From positions 1 through 8,769 of the forward strand of contig CALBJL010000203.1 of the NCBI GenBank assembly GCA_937893485.1: a stretch of DNA of 8,769 nt, in the 5' to 3' direction. Each line of letters starts with the position of its first letter. Positions within the stretch are counted from its first letter, which is position 1. Below, piece after piece: positions 5,639-8,769 of the stretch. The DNA is from an uncultured bacterium (GTDB lineage Bacteria > Bacillota > Clostridia > Lachnospirales > Lachnospiraceae). The notes under the pieces are model-generated. The model ran no database searches, was not told the origin of the DNA, and was given only the letters and a program-made list of their open reading frames with translations. The translations under genes were made by a program, and so were the position numbers.

Positions 5639-8056
5639 TTATTCTTCATAACGGAGCGCGCAGGGTACATCCTCTGCATGTTCCATATTCAGATACGTCT
5701 CACATGTAAACAAATACCATTTTGCGATCTCATCCGTCGGAAGCTCCTTTAAAATATCGGAGAAAGCACTCCGTGCCAGATAGAAATCATGCTGGTAAAA
5801 CAGCTCCAGTGCCTGTGCAAACCGTTCGCAGACCGCGCGTTTTTTCTCGCGCCCACGCACATCCAGCGCATCCAGCACCTCATACATCTTCATTTTTTTG
5901 CCACTGCCCGCCATCTGAATATACCCGATGCAGCGCAGCAGACCGTCATAGTGTTCGCGTTCCTTTACGGTCTCAGAGATCACCAGACGCAGTCCGCGTT
6001 CGCGGAACCATGCCGCAAAATGCTCGATTTCATCCGTTTCCGGCGATACGAGAAACGTACTGCTCTGCTGGCTCGTGCCTGCTACACCGTATACAAAGGA
6101 TGAATAGTGCAGCAGAATCGTCGTGCGCGGGATGCTGCGTGAGTAAGCTGCCTCCTGTTCGGTCAGCTCTCGCAGAAAATCAACCGCACTGTTTAATGTA
6201 TTCTGATTGCTCTCCATAAACAGGAATCGCAGGATCGACAGCGAACCGTCATTGGATACGAGCACGCCATCCTTTTCCTCCTGATATCTGCCAATCAGTG
6301 CGATCAGGCGGTTCAGCCGTCCGATCTCCTCCTCACTGCCGCTTCGGGGACCTACCGTTGAGATCAGTGCCATGGTGCCCTGCAGCCTCGTGACATCGCC
6401 GCTTGTGACTTCCGTAATGGATTCTTTATTTAACAGCTGTTCAATATTTTTCGGTGCAAACCGGTAATATGCCTCAAACACGAGGAACTTGGAATAATTG
6501 ACCTTGCGGATCCGATTCTGGATCTCGCCGAGTGCATTCCACAGGATACGCATATCGCCGCCGTACACCCGCGGACGCTCAATATCCGTTCTGCCTCCGG
6601 CCACCTGCTGCATACTGCGCGCCAGTCTGCCAAGATCTGCTGACTGCAATGCCAGAATCAGAATACATACCAGACTTGCCAGTGCAAACACGATGAGCAC
6701 CGTCACAAGCTGTGACTGCCAGTCGCCAAAGTCCCACACATCATTGCGGTAAACCCCAAACAATGCATAGTTGCCGTCCGTCGCTACCGTCAGAATCTGA
6801 TAGCGCTGTCCGTTCATGCGGAAGTTTTTTGATGTGATGCTGTTTGAGACAACCAGTCCCTCTGCCTCGTTGGATGTTGCGGCAAAATAACGTGTCTCCA
6901 CTGTCTCATGATTATGTCCGCTCACGCTGACATATACACACAAATCGGTCGTATCCGCAAAAAACAGATCCTCACAGCCATCATTTCTGGTCTGCGTATA
7001 AGCAGTCTGCAGGCTCTCCCGCAGCTGCGTATATTGCTCGGATGTATAGAAACCGGAATCTGTAAATGACAGCTCCGAAGGATTTCCGATATCAGTCAGT
7101 ACCCCGTTCAACACGGAGGCGATCCATTTTGTTCTGGCAGTCTGCTGCGTCTGCATCTGCTTGTAGATAAATACGCCGCTGCCGCCCATCACGATGATGA
7201 GCAGGATCAGCTCCAGCACAAACGCTAAATATACCATGCGGTTCCGGTTGCGGAACAGCGCATATAACAGCACAATGACCAGCCAGCCCGCCAGTACACC
7301 GATCAGCCAATAGATCCGGTAACTGCCGTGTAAGGACATCAGTTGTCCAAGATTCATATGACACAAAGAATAGGTATAGCGCACCGTGTCGTCGACTGCA
7401 AACGGTCCGGAAACAAGATCCGCATCACTGCGGACGGAGATGCCGCCCATCTCATAGCTGGCAGCTACGTAGGTACGCCCTGTTTCTGCCTCCTGCCGAA
7501 GGAAGCTCTCAACTGTAACGGCAGACTGTACCGCCGTTTCCGGGTCTGACATCTGTTCATCAGAGATCTCATACACACTGGCTGCACTGCCGTCCCGTGC
7601 GACAGCCGCCAGATAGATTCCGTCCCCGTCTACAACGAGATCCGTAAGTACATCGGTCTCATAGATCGACAGCTCCGCTGTCATGGCGGTCAGCTGTAAT
7701 CCGTCAGAAAATTTTAAAATCCGATAAGTATATGTATCCTCCTGCCCTGTAGAATCCGGTATCGCCATCACCGCATACAATTCGCCGTCATATTCTGCGA
7801 CTTCGCGGATAAATGCCTCATCCTGCAGCTCCTTTGTCGAGAAAAAATCTGTCACCTTTCCGTACAGATCCATCTCGTAGATCAATCCCTCTTTTGTCTC
7901 ATTGTCTGCAACGTACACCATCTGGTTCAGTGTGCACCCGTCATTATCATAGGTGTACACGCCGTCCGGTTGTCCGTTCCAAACAGCATATCCGTATAGT
8001 GCGGTGGCAGCCAGCAACCATACCAAACCGAGGATCATCGGTATTTTTTTACTCAT
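5639..8056 (-). CDS. Four-TM sensor protein with HAMP-like linker and degenerate class III adenylate/guanylate cyclase domain
   Basis: This 805-residue protein starts at ATG 8056, with GGGAG seven bases upstream. Its hydrophobic helices are at 5-25, 246-268, 274-298 and 449-470. Residues 26-245 are therefore outside and contain recurring short beta motifs (DGELYAVMA, DGDGIYLAAV, each followed by a Y.I strand) like propeller blades. Residues 299-448 are also outside and resemble a Cache/PAS-type sensor. Residues 471-522 look HAMP-like. Residues 528-730 follow the class III cyclase pattern: the lead-in YYRFAPK..LLNKESITEV, then TMALISTV where cyclases have MTVLFSDI, then a G..V.NDGS..ILRF block, an LLH...YG.AG block, LVIS and MYEVLDA. 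Residues 737-795 match the helical, TPR-like tail that often follows such cyclases. Aligned by hand, the two metal Asp are T567 and S605, the base-selecting Lys and Asp are S601 and P672, and the transition-state Asn and Arg are D675 and H679. It is therefore probably inactive. The ligand is unknown. A non-catalytic nucleotide-binding or dimer-switch role is inference. Confidence 0.8.
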   Translation of the reverse strand: MSKKIPMILGLVWLLAATALYGYAVWNGQPDGVYTYDNDGCTLNQMVYVADNETKEGLIYEMDLYGKVTDFFSTKELQDEAFIREVAEYDGELYAVMAIPDSTGQEDTYTYRILKFSDGLQLTAMTAELSIYETDVLTDLVVDGDGIYLAAVARDGSAASVYEISDEQMSDPETAVQSAVTVESFLRQEAETGRTYVAASYEMGGISVRSDADLVSGPFAVDDTVRYTYSLCHMNLGQLMSLHGSYRIYWLIGVLAGWLVIVLLYALFRNRNRMVYLAFVLELILLIIVMGGSGVFIYKQMQTQQTARTKWIASVLNGVLTDIGNPSELSFTDSGFYTSEQYTQLRESLQTAYTQTRNDGCEDLFFADTTDLCVYVSVSGHNHETVETRYFAATSNEAEGLVVSNSITSKNFRMNGQRYQILTVATDGNYALFGVYRNDVWDFGDWQSQLVTVLIVFALASLVCILILALQSADLGRLARSMQQVAGGRTDIERPRVYGGDMRILWNALGEIQNRIRKVNYSKFLVFEAYYRFAPKNIEQLLNKESITEVTSGDVTRLQGTMALISTVGPRSGSEEEIGRLNRLIALIGRYQEEKDGVLVSNDGSLSILRFLFMESNQNTLNSAVDFLRELTEQEAAYSRSIPRTTILLHYSSFVYGVAGTSQQSSTFLVSPETDEIEHFAAWFRERGLRLVISETVKEREHYDGLLRCIGYIQMAGSGKKMKMYEVLDALDVRGREKKRAVCERFAQALELFYQHDFYLARSAFSDILKELPTDEIAKWYLFTCETYLNMEHAEDVPCALRYEE

Positions 8057-8063
8057 ATGTTTT

Positions 8064-8068
8064 CTCCC
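8064..8068 (-). promoter_or_regulatory. Shine-Dalgarno site (GGGAG) for the sensor/cyclase-like gene
   Basis: GGGAG is seven bases before ATG 8056, within the 24-base gap after the kinase-like gene. The gap is too short for a usual promoter, so the two genes are probably co-transcribed. Confidence 0.75.
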
Positions 8069-8080
8069 AGCATTCCTTAT

Positions 8081-8769
8081 TTATTGAAGCAGAGACTCTG
8101 TTCCAATCTTCTTAAATCCGTTAATGAACAAACGCAGCCACGGAATATCACCAAATATTGCCTGCGTTGCAAACGTGGCAACCACCAGTATCACTAACAG
8201 GATACAGACCCGGAGCAGCACCCGGAAAATCTGGTCACGGTTTCTCATAAACCACGCGCGGATATAATTTCTGATACTGCCCCGCTGCTTCGGTGCAGCG
8301 GCGATCCGGATGTCCTTATACAACTCCGTAAATTTATAGTAGCTCTTTTTTGAAATCTTTTTATCGAGCAGCTGGTAGCTAATCGCCTTCTGCGACGCTT
8401 TCGGCGCTAATAATTCGCGCAGGATCTTGGCACACTGTACCACGCAGTCCCTCTCGGTCAGCTTCTCATCGAGTTCCTCGAGATTGATCGCAAACCCAAG
8501 ATACACATTGTGGTTCTTGGCGAGATGGAGCTGTCTTTGTTTTAAGATCAGATATAGAACCGGATACGGTATCTCCGCCGAGATACATGCCAGTATCGTA
8601 TTGATGCAGATCGTCTCGCATTCATTCAGGGAATAGGCAGTGCCCATATAAAAATCCTTTAATGCACGCTCCCGGAAATACGGATATACGATCAGAAATG
8701 CGCCCTGATCCGAAAAGCTGTCCACACACGAGGCTCCCGTGTCATACTCTGCCTGTTCGTATACCGTCA
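8081..8769 (-). CDS. Partial membrane-anchored protein kinase-like (probable pseudokinase) protein, N-terminus outside window
   Basis: The frame is open from the right edge (first full codon at 8767-8765) to a TAA at 8083-8081, giving 228 visible residues with the N-terminus missing. An in-frame GTG at 8725 is unlikely to be the start because coding-like sequence continues upstream. Visible residues 1-150 are cytoplasmic-like. Residues 24-40 (LIVYPYF..RALKDF) resemble a kinase hinge and start of helix D. Residues 71-101 (LYLILKQRQLHL..NHNVYLGFAINL) resemble the catalytic loop to DFG stretch of Hanks-type Ser/Thr kinases, with HRD absent and GFA in place of DFG. A basic stretch (155-180) precedes one transmembrane helix at about 182-204 and a short outer tail, comparable to the kinase-TM layout of PknB-type proteins but without PASTA domains. 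It is the first visible gene of the operon, 24 bases before the sensor gene. The reading frame is certain. The pseudokinase call is by-eye inference, and the glycine loop and VAIK lysine would lie outside the window. Confidence 0.55.
   Translation of the reverse strand, partial: TVYEQAEYDTGASCVDSFSDQGAFLIVYPYFRERALKDFYMGTAYSLNECETICINTILACISAEIPYPVLYLILKQRQLHLAKNHNVYLGFAINLEELDEKLTERDCVVQCAKILRELLAPKASQKAISYQLLDKKISKKSYYKFTELYKDIRIAAAPKQRGSIRNYIRAWFMRNRDQIFRVLLRVCILLVILVVATFATQAIFGDIPWLRLFINGFKKIGTESLLQ

Noticed and set aside
5067..6219. Longer plus-strand ORFs at 5067-5624 and 5722-6219
   Set aside because: Both lie antisense to the MORN and sensor genes, lack a convincing ribosome site or domain, and have low-complexity composition typical of shadow frames.
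8081..8725. GTG at 8725 as the true start of the right-hand gene
   Set aside because: The frame continues upstream to the edge without a stop, and starting at GTG would cut into the kinase-like region. The gene is better treated as 5' partial.

Overview
The window is a single gene-dense block on the minus strand: five consecutive genes read right to left with gaps of 24, 38, -4 and 15 bases. The first gene (right edge) lacks its 5' end and the last (left edge) lacks its 3' end, so the transcription unit extends past both sides. No promoter, terminator, RNA gene, mobile element or CRISPR array is visible. Every plus-strand ORF lies antisense inside one of these genes. Purine-rich Shine-Dalgarno sites, a GTG start and codon use suggest a Clostridia-type Firmicute, perhaps Lachnospiraceae. 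This is inferred from style, not from a marker gene.

In transcription order: (1) <8769-8081, a C-terminally membrane-anchored protein whose visible cytoplasmic part resembles the hinge and C-lobe of a Hanks-type kinase with HRD and DFG lost; (2) 8056-5639, an 805-residue four-helix membrane sensor with two extracytoplasmic regions, a HAMP-like linker and a class III nucleotidyl-cyclase-like domain in which all six canonical catalytic or base-specifying positions appear substituted; (3) 5600-4368, a single-pass protein with four to five 24-residue MORN repeats predicted outside the membrane; (4) 4371-2278, a secreted TolC/OEP-like helical-hairpin protein with an unusual C-terminal tail of two related beta-rich domains; (5) 2262-<1, a large N-terminally anchored, coiled-coil-rich extracytoplasmic protein running into a Gly/Ser/Thr repeat at the left edge.

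Taken together this looks like an envelope-spanning machine: two membrane signalling proteins that appear to have lost enzymatic activity and may act as scaffolds or ligand-responsive switches, a MORN protein, a TolC-like tube or rod component and a long coiled-coil partner. The grouping is seen directly in the sequence. The family resemblances were made by eye against remembered family consensus. The idea of one complex, and any transport or adhesion role, is inference. No HlyD-type adaptor or ABC/RND pump gene is present, although either could lie outside the window.
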